Shown: positions 1-13,065, counted from the stretch's first letter. The stretch: DNA of 64,000 bases from Parasponia andersonii (GCA_002914805.1 JXTB01000019.1:968583-1032582); one strand, 5' to 3'. Notes: generated by a model from the letters alone, not told the origin. A program made the numbers and translations.

Positions 1-2647
1 TGTGTTAGGGCTTGTCCAGATCTAAGCAAGTGGATTGAAGTTAAGAAACAACTAAGAAAAGAATGAATTGAATAAAAAAATCTAATAGAAGATAAAATGC
101 TGGGAACCAAAAGACCTTTCTCTCCACCTGGTTAGAAATGGGGAGGCATAACTCACAAAAAGTAGAAGAGAGTAGATAGGGTTCAACTTTTATTTTATTT
201 CGTTAAACGTGTTAATGTGTCATCTAAAAATTAATCAAGGAAACTCATAACAATGATTAGTCAAAATATTCAAAAACAATTTTGGCCTCATTTTAATGTT
301 TAAAATTAAAATAGGCACGCCTATCATTAGTCAAAAATTAATTGAATGGAACTTAGAGGGTGCTAGCTTTTTAAAACTTTTATGATAAGGAGAAATTTGC
401 AAGGGAAAAAAAATATTAAGCTAAAAGAAAAAAAATGGGACATTTTCATAAATAACAGATTTTAGTGAAGATATTTGTTGTTTAGCAATTATTTCAAAGC
501 TTTTGGGAAATTAGCAGTTTGAACATTGATTAAAACTCCAGCAGAACAAGAAAAAAGAAAAGGAGAAGGGGAAAAAGCTGTGGCATTCAACCATAAAACT
601 ATTAACAAACATATAACTAAAAGATAAATGCTAAATGCACTCTCATTTTTACTTTGTTTTACATTCTTCAATTTTACTGTCTGATACGCAGATTTTATTA
701 TTTAATTTAATATTTTAATAATGTAACAAATTATAGTGAAATCTACGTGTCAAGTAGTGAGATTAGGAGAGTGCAAAAAAGAGTATAAAAGAGAGTATTA
801 CTAGCATTTCTGTAGCTAAAAGAGAAATGTTAAATGTACTCTCTTCCTCACTCTATTTATACTCTTCAGTCTCACTATTTGATACGTGGATTCTACTGTC
901 CAGTTTAATATTTTAATAATACAATAAATTATGGTAGAATTCACATATCAAACAGTGATATTAGAAGAGTGCAAAAAACAGTATTATTAGCATTCCTCTA
1001 ACTAAAAAGTAAAAAGTAATTGCCAAAACAAAAGTTTTAAATACCAAAAAGACTCCCAACCTAATTTCCTTGTAAGTTGGGCACACAATCTTTTATAAGT
1101 GACAATGGGCATCGAAAAATCCTTCCTATAACGCAATTAAATTTAACCTCAAAAGTAATTATGAAAAGAAAAAGTTAGCTTAACGATGATCGGTGAATAA
1201 GGTATGGCGAAGATTGAGTAGTAGGTCGAGAGTTAACTCTTAATATAAGTATATGAGTTATTTTTCTTTAATTTGTAATAAGTGAAAATCATTAGTTAAG
1301 TTTCATTTTTGACTTAAATAGTGATTTTGTAAATATTTCGAATAGATACAAATGAAGATTCTTGCAATAGGTATAACCATGTCATTCCTTATTTCCCATA
1401 CAATGTTTTTTCGTTGAAGTATGGAAATCATCCTTTTTTTTTTCTTTTAAAGGGAGCCATTAACATTTTTTTTTCTCTCTAATGATTCTTTTAATTTTTT
1501 TTTTTTTTGCTTTTTTTCATTTATCTAAATGAAGTCTTGATTATAGAGTAATATAAAGGGAGCAATTAGTTGTCCTTTTAATTGATAAGCACATGAATAT
1601 GGTGCCTATTACTTAAATATTCGGCAATAAATACCACATGTCAAATTCCTAATTCCTTTTATATATATATATATAGTTAATATTCTAAACTATCCCACTA
1701 GGTTAAAGAAATAATAGATTGTATCTAGATTGTGTCTATAGTAGAGATTTACAAAGAACTATTATTTATAAAAGGCCAACTTATGTCATTTATTAGCCAT
1801 TTTATGAGGAAATGAATCAATTTAAATTCGATAAACATTGGCATCTTAATGGTAAGAGCGTTCACTTAAAAAAAAAAAGTTAACAATGTTAAAAAAAAAA
1901 TTGCCATTAAATTTTAAAGCTCTTATACTAGAGGAATAAGATTAAGAAATCAATTAAAATTATATATACAAATAATTACAAATCGGTAAAAATAAATAAA
2001 TAAATACTTTAAATTTTTTTGAGCCACCTAACCACTAAATCAAAACTGTTAAATCCATATCCACTGTCAAAGTTTTTGTAAGTATTGACAGATAAATATC
2101 AAAATACCTATTATTAGAGTCTGACTCATATATATAGTAGAGATTTAAATAGTGATTTCTGTCAATTCACTATGTATCGGTAAAATGCATTTAATTTATA
2201 TGGATTATGGGTTATATAAAAACATCAATTAATCATGGAGACTTTTTTTTGCCAACAATTCGTTAAATGATTGCCATTAGATTAAAATATCTGTTGGAAT
2301 TAGCTATACACACATATTATGTTTCTGACTAATATAATTGCAGTTTTCTAATAGAAAATTAATTATGATTTATAGGCATGGGTTGATTATTTGTCTCGCC
2401 ACTTAGTATTTTGACCTAATCATGAATACTGTGGGTCTTAGTTACATGAAGTAGGAAAGCAACGTAGTAGATTTATTTTCCAACCACATTTATTATTGTA
2501 TAAAAATAATTCTGAGATTATTGAGAAATTGTTTCGAATCCTAATTTCCTCTAGGGCCAACGTTATCTAAATTTTTTTTTTTAATCTACTCTCTAAGTAA
2601 TATGGTAGTAGACTTACTATTCCATACGTAATGCTATTAATTTGATA
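1..2647. other. AT-rich intergenic spacer
   Basis: No gene is supported here. The stretch is AT-rich with long A and T runs (for example near 1430-1510 and 1869-1900) and a short TA run near 1660. The only structured part is a tandem pair of MITE-like units, listed separately. The short open frame at 489-671 on the minus strand has no recognisable motif and sits in low-complexity sequence. Confidence 0.7.
626..998. repeat. Two tandem foldback MITE copies
   Basis: Two units of about 180 bp (626-810 and 825-998) align along their length. Each begins with a form of AAATGCTAAATGCACTCTC and ends with a form of GAGAGTATTACTAGCATTTC, which are approximate inverted complements. Inner parts are also inversely complementary (TCTCACTATTTGATACGTGG against a later ATATCAAACAGTGA). 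They look like non-autonomous foldback elements without coding capacity. A related copy lies in intron 1 of the sugar transporter near 41405-41549. No target duplication was resolved. Confidence 0.6.
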
Positions 2648-2652
2648 GATAA

Positions 2653-3288
2653 TATTGATGGAGATTTTGTCAACAATGAATTTAAGAAATTGTAAGATGT
2701 TACTTGTGTGAAAAGAGTTGATCAATCAAAGCAAGTAAAAGAGAAAAAAATTTTATAGTGATTCAGCCCCAAAAAAAATGAGTCTACGTCCATTATTGTT
2801 CACTATTTTCTGGAAGATTACAAGAGTTTCGTTAAGTTTCCAGGAAGTAAAAATAATAAATCCCCAAAGTTATCCCCAGAAACTGAAGATCCTTCACAAC
2901 AGCATTGAACTCCCTTTATATAGGTGTAGGTGGCTCAATATTTCCCAATTGTGAAAAATAGGTAAGTGTATAATCAGAAAATACAATTTAAGTAACAATA
3001 TAACTGAGTAATAACTTAAATGAGATGACTGGTCGATTTTGAAAGAAAAACTTTTGTTTCCCTTTCTTTGTAGATTACCCGTTTGACGAAGCTTGGTCTA
3101 ATTTCCTTTTCATTTTGATCGCACTTAACTCGTTCAGAGGAGGTCGCACTTTACTCGGAGGGAGGTCGCATTCAACTTACTCAAAAGAGGTCGCACTTAA
3201 CTTACTCGTGCGACCTGATACATTCTCTTAGTTGCTAACTTTCCCTTTCTGGTATTAACTAACATATAGGTTTTTAGACCGCACAACA
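2653..3288 (-). repeat. 3' LTR of the Tat element
   Basis: This 636-bp repeat aligns end to end with 13066-13699. In the element's orientation it begins TGTTGTGCGG and ends with a diverged form of CCGTCAACA. A purine-rich GAGCTAAGGGGCAAT lies just inside the element beside it and is a plausible polypurine tract. On the minus strand a TATA-like CCTATATAAAGGGAG occupies 2910-2924. Bases 3117-3217 hold about four imperfect copies of a GGTCGCACTTAACTCG-type unit. Confidence 0.92.
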
Positions 3289-4317
3289 ATTGCCCCTTAG
3301 CTCATTTAGTTCTTTAGGACAAAATGGAGCTTCCTTCTATTATATGTGCGAGCTTATAAATACGACGTTATGACATTATCTTGAGATCTTCGAAGACTCG
3401 TCAATTCTCAAATCACATCTTTTCAGAACCACGTGTACCTTCTCCTGACAAATGAAATCACGTGTCAACTTTTCTCAGTAAAACTTAAGGAGACTTTTCT
3501 GTTTTTGGGCAGACACAATGATAGCGATGATGCCAGCTGTTGTCTTAAATCGAGTCGTTTCAAATTTTGAAAAGATACCGATTTAATTTCGGAAAATCAA
3601 CTCCCGCGTGAACTTCGACCTTTAGATCTAAAAATTAAATACCTTGATCTATGGCTGTGATTTGATGACGCTCGACATATATATATCGAAAAATTTTATC
3701 TGCCTCTTCTTCAAAACTCGAATCCTATCGCCATGTTTCTCTCACTCCTGAAATCCGAAGTGCTCATAAGGAAAATCCCCTCGACGACTTCTTATATTTC
3801 ATAGCTCGCACAAATCCATCATCTTCTCCGACCAAGTTATCACTGCAATCCTTTAGACGACATCTCGGTCCTTCAATTTTCGAAGAAAGGTTAGTATATA
3901 TCATCTCTCTCTCTTATTGTTCTTTGATTTTTCAGAAAACTCTCAGATTTTATTTCTAGAAATAGGGACAAATCATAGAGGCTAAATACCCTAAACAAGA
4001 ACTCATCCCACACTCGGATGGAATGAAAAATAGGAATTTTTCAGACCCGTTCCGTTAATTTAGAATAGAACATTTTTTTGATGATCGATGAACCCTATTA
4101 AGAATTTTAGGAACTGAATCTTTATTTTTTGAAAACCATAATCAACAGAGTGACGAATTATCGAAGAACTGCTCGAACACTTTTTATGAATCCATAGATT
4201 GATTAGAAAAAATCCGATGAACAACTTGATGATGCAATCCTAGGATGACCTCCAAAATTGCTCGCATATAGTGAAGATCTATGATGCTCGCATAGGACTA
4301 AACCCATCAATATTTCT

Positions 4318-6460
4318 TTTCAGATATCGAGTAGTGAGGATTTTAGGGAAGGGAATGCATCAGGAGAATCTTTCAATACCAGCGTTAGCTCTATAAATCT
4401 CGATGACTACCTTGAGCTAGAACCTGAAGTAGACATAACTGGGGTCAGGCAAAATAGTCCTCGCATAGGCGACCTTCCTCTGGACCAATGGCCTCGACAT
4501 ATTAGGGATGCCCCTACATTCGCAACGGGTCACCAATATGTGGAGGTGAATTGGTCATGTATCAATATAAGGACGAGCTGTACAACGAACAGGCTCAGCA
4601 AGATCGTATACAACTACAAGATTGCCATCCATCTTCGCCTTCCCATGGAGTTCAATCGACCACACATACCATCTCGCAGAATTGCCTCATTCTCTGAAGT
4701 AATTCTCAAATGCAGTGTCCACCTCCCACTTCATCCATACATAAAATCAATCATCGATTACTATGGAGTCATCCCTTTTCAACTAACACCAAACACATAT
4801 AGACATATGGTAGGTCTGTATATACTATACCATAAATTAGTTTAGAAACCCCCACTCCTGAAAAGTTCGCTTGGTTCTACCAAGTGAAATCAAACTCATC
4901 AGACTTCGGTTTCTTCTATGCGAGCAAGTGGTCAAACCAAGCCATAAAAACTATCTACGGGGTCCGCAACAACATGGGAAAATGGAAAAGCCCATTTTTC
5001 CACTTTAACTACGCAGATAACAGCTTCTTTCAGAACCCTGGTAGGTAACTTTCAGCTTATTACCTTTTCTACATAAATATATTATTCTGATCGTATTCGT
5101 ATGTCATTGTAGATAATAGGGAATGACCAGGTCTCTCCAAAGAGCAGCTTGCAAGGGTGTGTAAAATAAACAACCTTCCGATTGAAGAATTTGATTAGAA
5201 GAAGCTTGGGACGTCCAGAACTTAGTTGCTTGCAGACTGCTTCTAAAGGGAGCTATCTTTCCAGATTCTGCCCATCATCCAACCAAACCCTGGAGCTCGA
5301 AGAAGAAGCCAAGGAAGCAAAAGGATAAGAGTGCCTCGTCTTCTAAACCTAAGAAACAAAAAACACCTGTCACTCCTACTACCTCGGAACCATCATCTCC
5401 AGAAGCCGCATTGCCACAGATTTCTCAGCAACAAGAAGGTAGTTACCCTTCTCTTCTTTTTGTCGCATCGTATACCTTGTATGCTAACCAACCATCTATA
5501 CAGATATGGCAATTGGCAGCGGACTGCGAGCACCGCCTTCAACTCTAGGGTCGATGGCAAAGTCCAAGACACTAGACGGCACACCACCTTCGTTGAAAGG
5601 AAAAGAGAAGATCGACACTTCAAAGAAACGAAAGGTCGCTTTTGAAGACATCCCAACAAGCTCACCTCCTCCTCAGCCTCCACTAATTGCAAGCCAATCT
5701 GAGCCATCCAAGGAGACGGCCACTTCTAATGAAAGACTGAGCCAGGTCAATAAAGACGAGGAGCTTTTCGCACTCCTTCACCAACTACCAGAAAAAGCTG
5801 GTATGAGCATAGCCTTCGTCGACCGTTTTACCTCTGAGGATGGCTAGGAGAGGATGAAGTAACGACCAGTCAAGATCGCCTTCAGCTCTGCAATGAAGAT
5901 ATTGGCGAATGTAAGTATCATCTATCTTCACTCTTCAACGTACTTTTCTGGTATTGATGTGTTATATTTTCAGATAGCTGCAGCTGCTGTCCTGATGCAT
6001 GATCCAATCCTTGAATGTTTGAAAAAAGCCGAAAACGTTGATGAAATAACCTAAGTATTCGAGGACTCAGAGAAAGCTCGCGAGGAAAAGAGAAAAGCCT
6101 TTGAATTAGAGAGGCAGCAGCTACTTAAAGGTCTGACCAAGGAAAAGCTTGAAAAGGATAAGCTCGAGGAGAAAATTAAAGAACTTGAGAAGATCATCTC
6201 TGAGCATCCGGATCGCATGAAAGAGGCGACAACAGGGACGACTCACAAGGCCATAGAAGAGTTCAAGGCTACTGAAGGCAAGGAGCTCGAAGAAAAAACC
6301 AGTGACATTGCCTCATCGACCATAATATATAATATCTTCTACAAGTATCCGGACTTCGACTTTTCCATCCTTAGTGAAGATGTGGTCGAGCTTGTCCAGA
6401 GTTGGAGGGAAGTGGGGGTTGCCAAAATTGGAGACGGTGGAGCGAACACATCTGTATAGT
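4318..6460 (+). other. Antisense extra reading frame of the Tat element (fossil)
   Basis: Between integrase and the 3' LTR, on the strand opposite to gag-pol, lies a set of open segments split by intron-like GT...AG gaps. The segment at about 4600-4845 contains IAIHLRLPMEFNRP, LPLHPYIKSIIDYYGV and PFQLTPNTYRHMVGL, which I recognise as the 'putative gypsy type transposon' domain (Transposase_28, PF04195). Later parts are rich in Ser, Pro, Glu and Lys. The piece around 6060-6300 looks like a coiled coil. Antisense frames with this domain are known in Tat-lineage elements and their function is unsettled. A TATATATA-like run near 3677-3687 lies upstream on the same strand. It is decayed. Confidence 0.75.
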
Positions 6461-7270
6461 TTTTTTTTTTTTTAAATTTCAGAACAATGCGGGCTTGGTC
6501 CTTTTTTTGTTTGTAATACTTCGCTTGCATACGGGTGCGAGCTTTTATCAATAAATGGTTTATTCCTGCAAAACAATTAAAACACTACATTGAAATATAA
6601 AGATATATAATTTAACCAAGTAGTCAATCACTAGGTGACTGATCGATACACTATTGCGATTAGAATCCAACAAACTTAAAACGGGTTTTAAGTGTTAGGA
6701 TAGGTTAGGTCGCTTAAGAAAACAGTAAGTATAAGTGATGCGAACTCAATACTGTTTTTCAAAAGTTACATGGAAAAATGTAATATAGCAATATATCACA
6801 TCGAACAATGAATGTTTTGCTTAGTTACTTTGTTGTTCGAGGAGGAAAATTACGTAATACGACATGCTATGGCATGAAACGAGGAGAAAATCCTAAGATT
6901 TTCTTAAAGTTTTAGAAATTCAGCTGCAATCTCTAAAATTCCAACCTCTAAATGGACATTTCCATAGTCCCTTAGGAAGCAAGTAGGAGATAATATTCTA
7001 ATCCCACTGCCTCCCGAGGTTTATAGTGTTCGAAGACTGCCATAAAACTATAAAAGGTGAGCCAAATTGAATGATTGATGAGGAGATATCCTTATTGATG
7101 ATGACAAATGACAAATAACAAATGACGAATAACGAATGATGACCAACAAATGATGAACAACGAATGACGACCAACGAAAGATGAATATAAGTAGTTATCT
7201 TTATTGACGAAAGAAGTATACAAGATGCCCTGCGAATGATGAATACATGAAGATATATATGAAGATTTAC
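6461..7270. other. Non-coding spacer inside the Tat element
   Basis: This lies between the end of the antisense frame and the integrase end, which run tail to tail. No coding motif was seen on either strand. It contains the short-period repeat at 7097-7188. Confidence 0.6.
7097..7188. repeat. Short-unit minisatellite in the Tat element
   Basis: About eleven imperfect copies of an 8-base unit of the ATGACAAA / ACAACGAA kind lie in series. The units drift between ATGACAAA, ATAACGAA and ACCAACGA forms. The array sits just past the integrase end and has no obvious coding meaning. Confidence 0.6.
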
Positions 7271-7274
7271 TGAT

Positions 7275-8427
7275 AATAGCGACGAAGTTGTTCTACATTC
7301 TAAGCATGCTCGATCTTTTGTCTACCAGTGCGAGATATCTTATATGTCCCAGGTCGAATAACGGCATCAATAACATATGGTCCTTCCCAAGAGGGTCCAA
7401 ATATACCAGCACCGTGCTCTTTATTATTAGGTAGAACCTGTCGAAGAACAAGATCACCAACTTCAAACCCTCGGCTTCTAACTTTAGAGTTATAATATCG
7501 AGTCGTGTGCTGTTGATATAATGCGATTTGAAGCTGATATTACTCGTGCCTTTCTTCTAAAAGATCAAGCTCAATCCTCATCAGCGCGTTATTCTGTTCT
7601 TGCTCATAGGTAGATCATCGTAGAGAGCTTGCACCAATTTCTACTGGTATCATTGCTTCGTATCTATAAACTAAAAAGAATGGACTCTCTCCAATAGTGG
7701 TTCGTTGAGTGGTGCGATAAGCCCATAATACTTCAGGGAGTACTTCTGGCCAAGCTCTTTTGTGCTCTTCCAGCTTTCTCTTTATGTTCTGTTTAAGTAT
7801 CTTGTTTATAGCCTCAATCTGTCCATTAGCTTGTGGATGAATAACAGCAGAGAAATTCTTCTTAATGCCTAAGTTGTCGCAGAAGATACAGAACTTATCG
7901 CAGTCAAATTATTTCCCATTATCAGAAATTATGGTATGCGGTATACTATAACGGCAGATTATAGATTTGTAAACAAAATCTATCATCTTCTTTGCGGAAA
8001 TGGTACTCAAGGTTTCAGCTTCTGTCTACTTGGTGAAATAATCGACTGCGACTACCGTATATTTTAATCCACTTCACGTCAATGGAAGCATTCTGATAAT
8101 ATCAATTCTTCACACTGCAAATGGCCATAGACTGGTCATTGGAGTTAGAGGAACATGTGACATTCTAGGAATAGTTGCACATCGTTGACATTTATCACAT
8201 CTCTTAGCAAATTCCATTGTATCCTTCTTCATAGTTGGCCAAAAATACCCTTGTCTTAGAACTTTGTTTGCAAGTGCCTGCCCCCCGGAATGGTTTCCAC
8301 ATATTCCTTTGTGAATTTTCCTTATAATGTAATGTGCTTTTTCTTCATCGACACATAATAACAACGGCGAACTAAAACTTCTTCGATAAAGCTTCTCGTC
8401 ATAGATGACATAGCGAGCTACCTTCAT
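7275..8427 (-). other. Integrase region of the Tat element (fossil)
   Basis: The minus strand begins with an H2C2 zinc-binding domain (HYIIRKIHKGICGNH ... CDKCQRC), continues through catalytic-core remnants including IHPQANGQIEAINK and EVLWAYRTTQRTT, and ends with a GPSWEGPYVI / EQLRRYY C-terminal region near 7275. The order and motifs are typical of plant Ty3/gypsy integrase. No chromodomain was recognised, which agrees with a non-chromovirus Tat element. Confidence 0.85.
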
Positions 8428-8559
8428 TCAAAGTCGTTTTGCATCGTCTTTATTTTCAGGGAGGTCGCCATTTTGTATATACTTTATTATAGGATCTATC
8501 CACGATGGTTTCTTGTCAACCGACATGGTTATTTGGGGCTCTACTTCGATATTTAGTTT

Positions 8560-8990
8560 TGAAAGAAATTCGACAGGGACCACTTTTAGTAATTTAGCTT
8601 CTTTTGTTGAGGCGAGCTTAGCTAGAGCATCTGCTCGAGTATTTTTAATGCGAGGAAGAAATTGAATGTTATAGGCAGTAAATATTGAGAAGAGTCTTCG
8701 TACCTCCTTTAAATAAGCTATCATTTTTTCCCCTCTTGCTTGATAATCGCCGATCATTTGACAAATGACTAGCTGAGAATCACTGCATATCTCAATCATT
8801 TCGATCTTCATTTCTCGTGCGAACTTTAGCCCAGCTATTAATGCTTCATATTCTGCCTCATTATTTGATGTTGAAAATTGAAGCGAAGTGCACAATGAAT
8901 ATTATGCCATTCAGGACTGATTAGTACTAAGCCCGCACCAGCTCTATTCTCGTTTGACGATCCATCAACATAAAGTTTCCACAATTTTGA
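8560..8990 (-). other. Second, archaeal-type RNase H region (fossil)
   Basis: The minus strand shows WKLYVDGSSNE at its start, then NNEAEYEALIAGLKFA, CSDSQLVICQM and NTRADALAKLAS. This is the RVT_3 (archaeal-like) RNase H signature: the first Asp in YVDGS, Glu in EAEYEAL, Asp in SDSQLV and Asp in ADALAKL. Between the first RNase H and integrase this domain is diagnostic of the Tat/Ogre group. Confidence 0.88.
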
Positions 8991-9149
8991 TAAATCTGTA
9001 GCAGGTTTTTCGATTACTTCTACGGGAAGATTGACATCATATGTGATTTCTGCAATGAAATCTGTGAGAGCTTGCCTTTTAATCGCAGTGCGAGATTAAA
9101 AATTGATATCAAACTGACTCAACTCAATTACCCAATTAAGTAGTCGTCT

Positions 9150-9630
9150 TGAAGCTTCAGGTTTTTGAAAAAACCTGCTTTAACAGAAAATTTATGAAAA
9201 CTTTGATGGAGTGCACATAAAAATAAGGTCGAAGTTTCCTGGATACGATGATGAGTGCTAATGCTAACTTCTCTATCTCTGGATATCTTGCTTCGGCATC
9301 GAGTAACCTTTTACTTATGTAGTATATCGGTCGCTGTATCTTTTCTTCTTCTCGAATTAACACAATACTTGTCGCATATTTGGAAATAGCAAGGTATAAA
9401 TACAATTCTTCCCCCGGATTTAGCTTCAACAAGAGTGAAGGAGAACCTAAGTGTGTTATTCTCGAAATGCCTGCTCGCATTCTTCCGTCCACTCAAACCT
9501 CTTCGAACCCTTCAATGCTTCGAAGAATGGTTGGTACTTATCTGTTGACCTGGATACAAATCGACTTAATGCAGCCACTCTTCCCGCTAGGATTTGAACA
9601 TCTTTGGGTTTGCGGGGGGATTGCATATCG
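9150..9630 (-). other. First RNase H region of the Tat element (fossil)
   Basis: The minus strand reads ELYLYLAISKYATSIVLIRE, then PIYYISKRLLDAEARYPEIEK, the usual plant Ty3/gypsy RNase H sequence downstream of reverse transcriptase. In this lineage this domain is often degenerate and is backed by a second, archaeal-type RNase H, which is also present here. Confidence 0.85.
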
Positions 9631-9639
9631 ATTAGTGCT

Positions 9640-10390
9640 TATATCTTCTGAGAATTAGCTTCGATTCCTTGCTGGTTGACCATGAACCCCAGGAATTTTC
9701 CAAATCCTACCTTGAATGCACACTTCTGGGGGTTTAGCCTCATATGATATTTTCGAAGAATTTTGTACATCTCATCAAGATGCTTAATGTGATCTTCAGC
9801 TCCCTTCGATTTCACCAGCATGTCATCAGCATATACTTCCATTGTCTTGCCAATTTGTTTTGCAAACATCATATTGACAAGACATTGATAAGTCGCTCCC
9901 GCGTTGTTGAGTCTAAAAGGTATATTCTTGTAACAGTACAATCCTCGGTCAGTGATGAATGAAGTATGCTCCTCATCAAGCTCGTACATGGGGATTTGAA
10001 TATATCCAGAATATGCGCCCATAAAGCTTAACAGTTCATGTCCTGACGTCGCATCTACGAGTTGGTCGATTCTCGAAAGGGGAAAACTATCCTTCGGGCA
10101 CGCCTTGTTGAGGTAGGTGAAATCGATACAAGTTCTCCACTTTCCATTGGGTTTCTTTACTAAAACTGGGTTTGCAAGCCAGTTTGGATAGAAAGATTCC
10201 CTAATGAATCCAATCTCGAGCAGCTTCTCTGCGTCTTCTTTCAATGCGATGTAGCGTTCTGGATTCATGGCTCTTCTTTTTTGCCGCATAGGCTTCCTCG
10301 TCGTATCTATATTGAGGCAGTAAAACATGATATTCGGATCAATCTCTATCGTATCCGAATGTTTCCATGCGAAGATATCCAAATTTGATT
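9640..10390 (-). other. Reverse transcriptase region of the Tat element (fossil)
   Basis: This is the best preserved part of the element. The minus strand shows the fingers motif VLVKKPNGKWRTCIDF, the LNKACPKDSFPLSRIDQLVD block, and the catalytic YADD box in EVYADDMLVKSK, ending in GKFLGFMV. These are the hallmarks of Ty3/gypsy reverse transcriptase and clearly distinguish it from Ty1/copia. Confidence 0.92.
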
Positions 10391-10699
10391 TCAGAAAAGC
10401 AATTAATAAAACTCACACGGGTTCTTGAAGCTTAGCTCTGATTTTAAGAACCTTCGAAGACCTATCGATTGGCAAATCTTCCAAGTCTTCTATAGGTCCA
10501 GTTTTGACCTTACCATCAATTTATCGAGGGTCGAGGTCATCAATAGACGTTCAGCTTGACACTTCATCTGACGCTTCTGATGCTTTCCTTGATGTTTCTC
10601 CTTGTAGCTGGACCATCATCGTGCGAGGTGTCATATCTTTTGTTGCGAGCTTTATTGAGTTATTATAACAAGTCCTTGTATCATATTGGTTGCCTCGTA

Positions 10700-11050
10700 C
10701 CTCGCCTACTCCTTGTTAGGATGGGAACTTCATAGCGAGATGATAGATCAAAGTTACTGCTCAAAGTTCCCTCAGTGTCGATCTTCTTAGTACAGCATTA
10801 AATATAGAGGGGCAATCCACAACTAAGAATTGGGTCATTACCGTTGAAACCCTAGGATAGGTTCCAACGTTGACCATTATCTCAATCATGCCCCTGGGCA
10901 TTATACTGTTACCAGTAAATCTGTAGAGTAGGGTGACAGCAGGCTTTAGGTCGTTTTCACTCAACCCAATCTTCTTGAAGGCGTCATAGTATAGGATGTC
11001 GACAGCACTGCCATTATTGACCAATACTCGCCATAGCTACCTGCTTCCAT
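10700..11050 (-). other. Aspartic protease region of the Tat element (fossil)
   Basis: The minus-strand segment around 10761-11024 reads NNGSAVDILYYDAF, the remnant of the plant Ty3/gypsy active-site neighbourhood (D-x-GSSADILY type), followed by the conserved downstream region ending near FNAVLRRSTL. It lies between gag and reverse transcriptase, as expected for the Ty3/gypsy order. The family cleaves the gag-pol polyprotein. Confidence 0.75.
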
Positions 11051-11099
11051 AATTGATCGTTATGACCAACGTAAAGGTAATATCCATATCCGGTATCCG

Positions 11100-13004
11100 T
11101 TGAAGCTTTCGTGGTCGCTGCTCGAGATGCATGACATTAGTTAATGGTTGTTGTCGCACTTCTCATGCATACCTATCTTGTGCTCTCTTTGAATTTCTAC
11201 CAATGTACAGGCCTCCAAAAATAGTTCGCACCTCACGTTGAACTTTTGGAGGTCGCTGTCAGTCTTCTTCTCGCCTTTCATTGTTCAGTTTAGTGTACTG
11301 CCATAGCTGCCCTTCTTTAATTAATCTTTCGATTTTATCTTTCAAGGCAAAGTAGTTATTGGTATCGTGTCCAATGTCATTGTGATACCGGCAGAACTTA
11401 TTGGGGCTCTATCTCTTTTCATTGGTTCCGGTTAACGATACCTCTCCTGTTAGTTCGTGACCGCATAAATATGATCTATGAGTACATTTAATTCAGTATA
11501 GTTGTTGAACCTCATGGGAGCTTTGGAACCTCCTGCTTTTTCTGTTGTGGCTGCTTATTAGTTGTTTATTCATTACTCCTTTTATTCAACCTTTTATTAT
11601 TGTTTTTATTTGTGGTCGCATCTTTAGCAGCATCCTTTATTCTTTCCTTTGTGACCTTATGAAGATTTTCGCGTGAAGATTCTACCCTTAGATGCGGACC
11701 AACTCTATGATAGAAGTCTTCAAGGGTTCTACATTCGCTCAAGTAAATCTTCCCAGAGTTTAGTTTCTGGTCATACCCCAGCCATCATTAGAGTGAAAAC
11801 TCCTCCTTCAGGTAGGTTGTTGACCTTTACTAATTCTGAGGTAAAGCGATTTAGGTAAGATCGTAGAGTTTCCTCTGGACCTTACCAAATAGCAAATAGA
11901 CTAACCAGTGGAACAGTGAAATTCTTCGTAGCCTGGAATTACCTCAAGAATGCAGTCTGGAGTTGTTGCCAGGACAAGATTGAGCCAGACTTGAGTCCTC
12001 AGAACCACTTCTTTGCTGCTCCCGTGAGAGTTACAGTAAAACATTTGCAACGTGCGAGATCATCGACACGATGTAGTTCCATCAGGTCGTTGAAGTGATC
12101 CATATGATCCTACAGATCAGTTTTCCCATCAAAAGTGTTTATGATGGGAAGTTTGAATCTGGTAGGTAAGGTAGTAGCTCGAACCTCCTCGCTGAATGGC
12201 GATTGACGATACCCATCAGTGAGCTCATCGTCCCAGCCAGCAAGTGCATCTAATGCAATCCTCAAATTGTGAACATCGACGTTCGGAGGGAGAATATTAT
12301 CTTTTGCTAGTGGTAGGGGTGGCCTTTGGTTGTTATCGCGATTTAAGGCAGATTGGTCAGGCAGGGTCTGCTGTGACCTTTGTGGGGTTTCCATTGAAAT
12401 AGTGCGACGAGATCGACTTCGGTCATTGAGATACGATGTGGATCACTCTTAACTACTTTGCTGCTCTAGATGTTGTCTCAGGTCTGTATGATTCTGTCGA
12501 GATTCCCTACTAATTCTTTCAAAACACTCCTCGATTATTATTTTTGCTCGTTGTTTAGACCATCACGATTGATGGTTGCTCTCCAAGAAGGTTGTCGACG
12601 ATTATGATTTGTGCTCGAACTTTCAGTTCCGGATTCCAGGAGTAAGTCTGCGACCTTGCCTTTTCCCTTGGAGATGCGATCTCCATGACGCTCCTGCCGA
12701 GCTTTATGCTGGTCGCAGTTTTCTGTCTCCAGGATCTGAATTCCTCTCTCAGGTTATTGAGTAGGACGTTTGTGCTGTGGTGGAGTTAGTATCTGTCCCT
12801 CAGCAAGTCATCGTAGAGAGTCATTAATCTGACTTGTAATTTACTGAAGGTTCACCAGTGCTTCCTCCATAGTCTTTGGACAATATTTTCTGGTGCAGTC
12901 ATGGTAGGCTGATCCTGAACAGGATCTACCTGTGCAACAGCAGTGCTTTGGGGTTGAATCTGGCTAATTCCGGTGTTTCTAGTAGTGTTTCTGGTTTTTG
13001 CCAT
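11100..13004 (-). other. gag region of the Tat element (fossil)
   Basis: A minus-strand coding remnant begins at an ATG near 13004, just inside the 5' LTR, and runs toward 11100. The clearest stretch, around 12110-12394, ends in a TRFKLPIINTFDGKTDL-like segment typical of the start of the plant retrotransposon gag domain. Farther on, the segment near 11340-11400 reads like the end of gag (DTNNYFALKDKIERLI type). The region is decayed. It would encode the structural capsid protein of the particle. Confidence 0.75.
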
Positions 13005-13065
13005 TGTTGAACGAAGCAGAATTGACAAACTTCTTTACCGGAATAGCCCTCCTTCTAGCGCTAAT

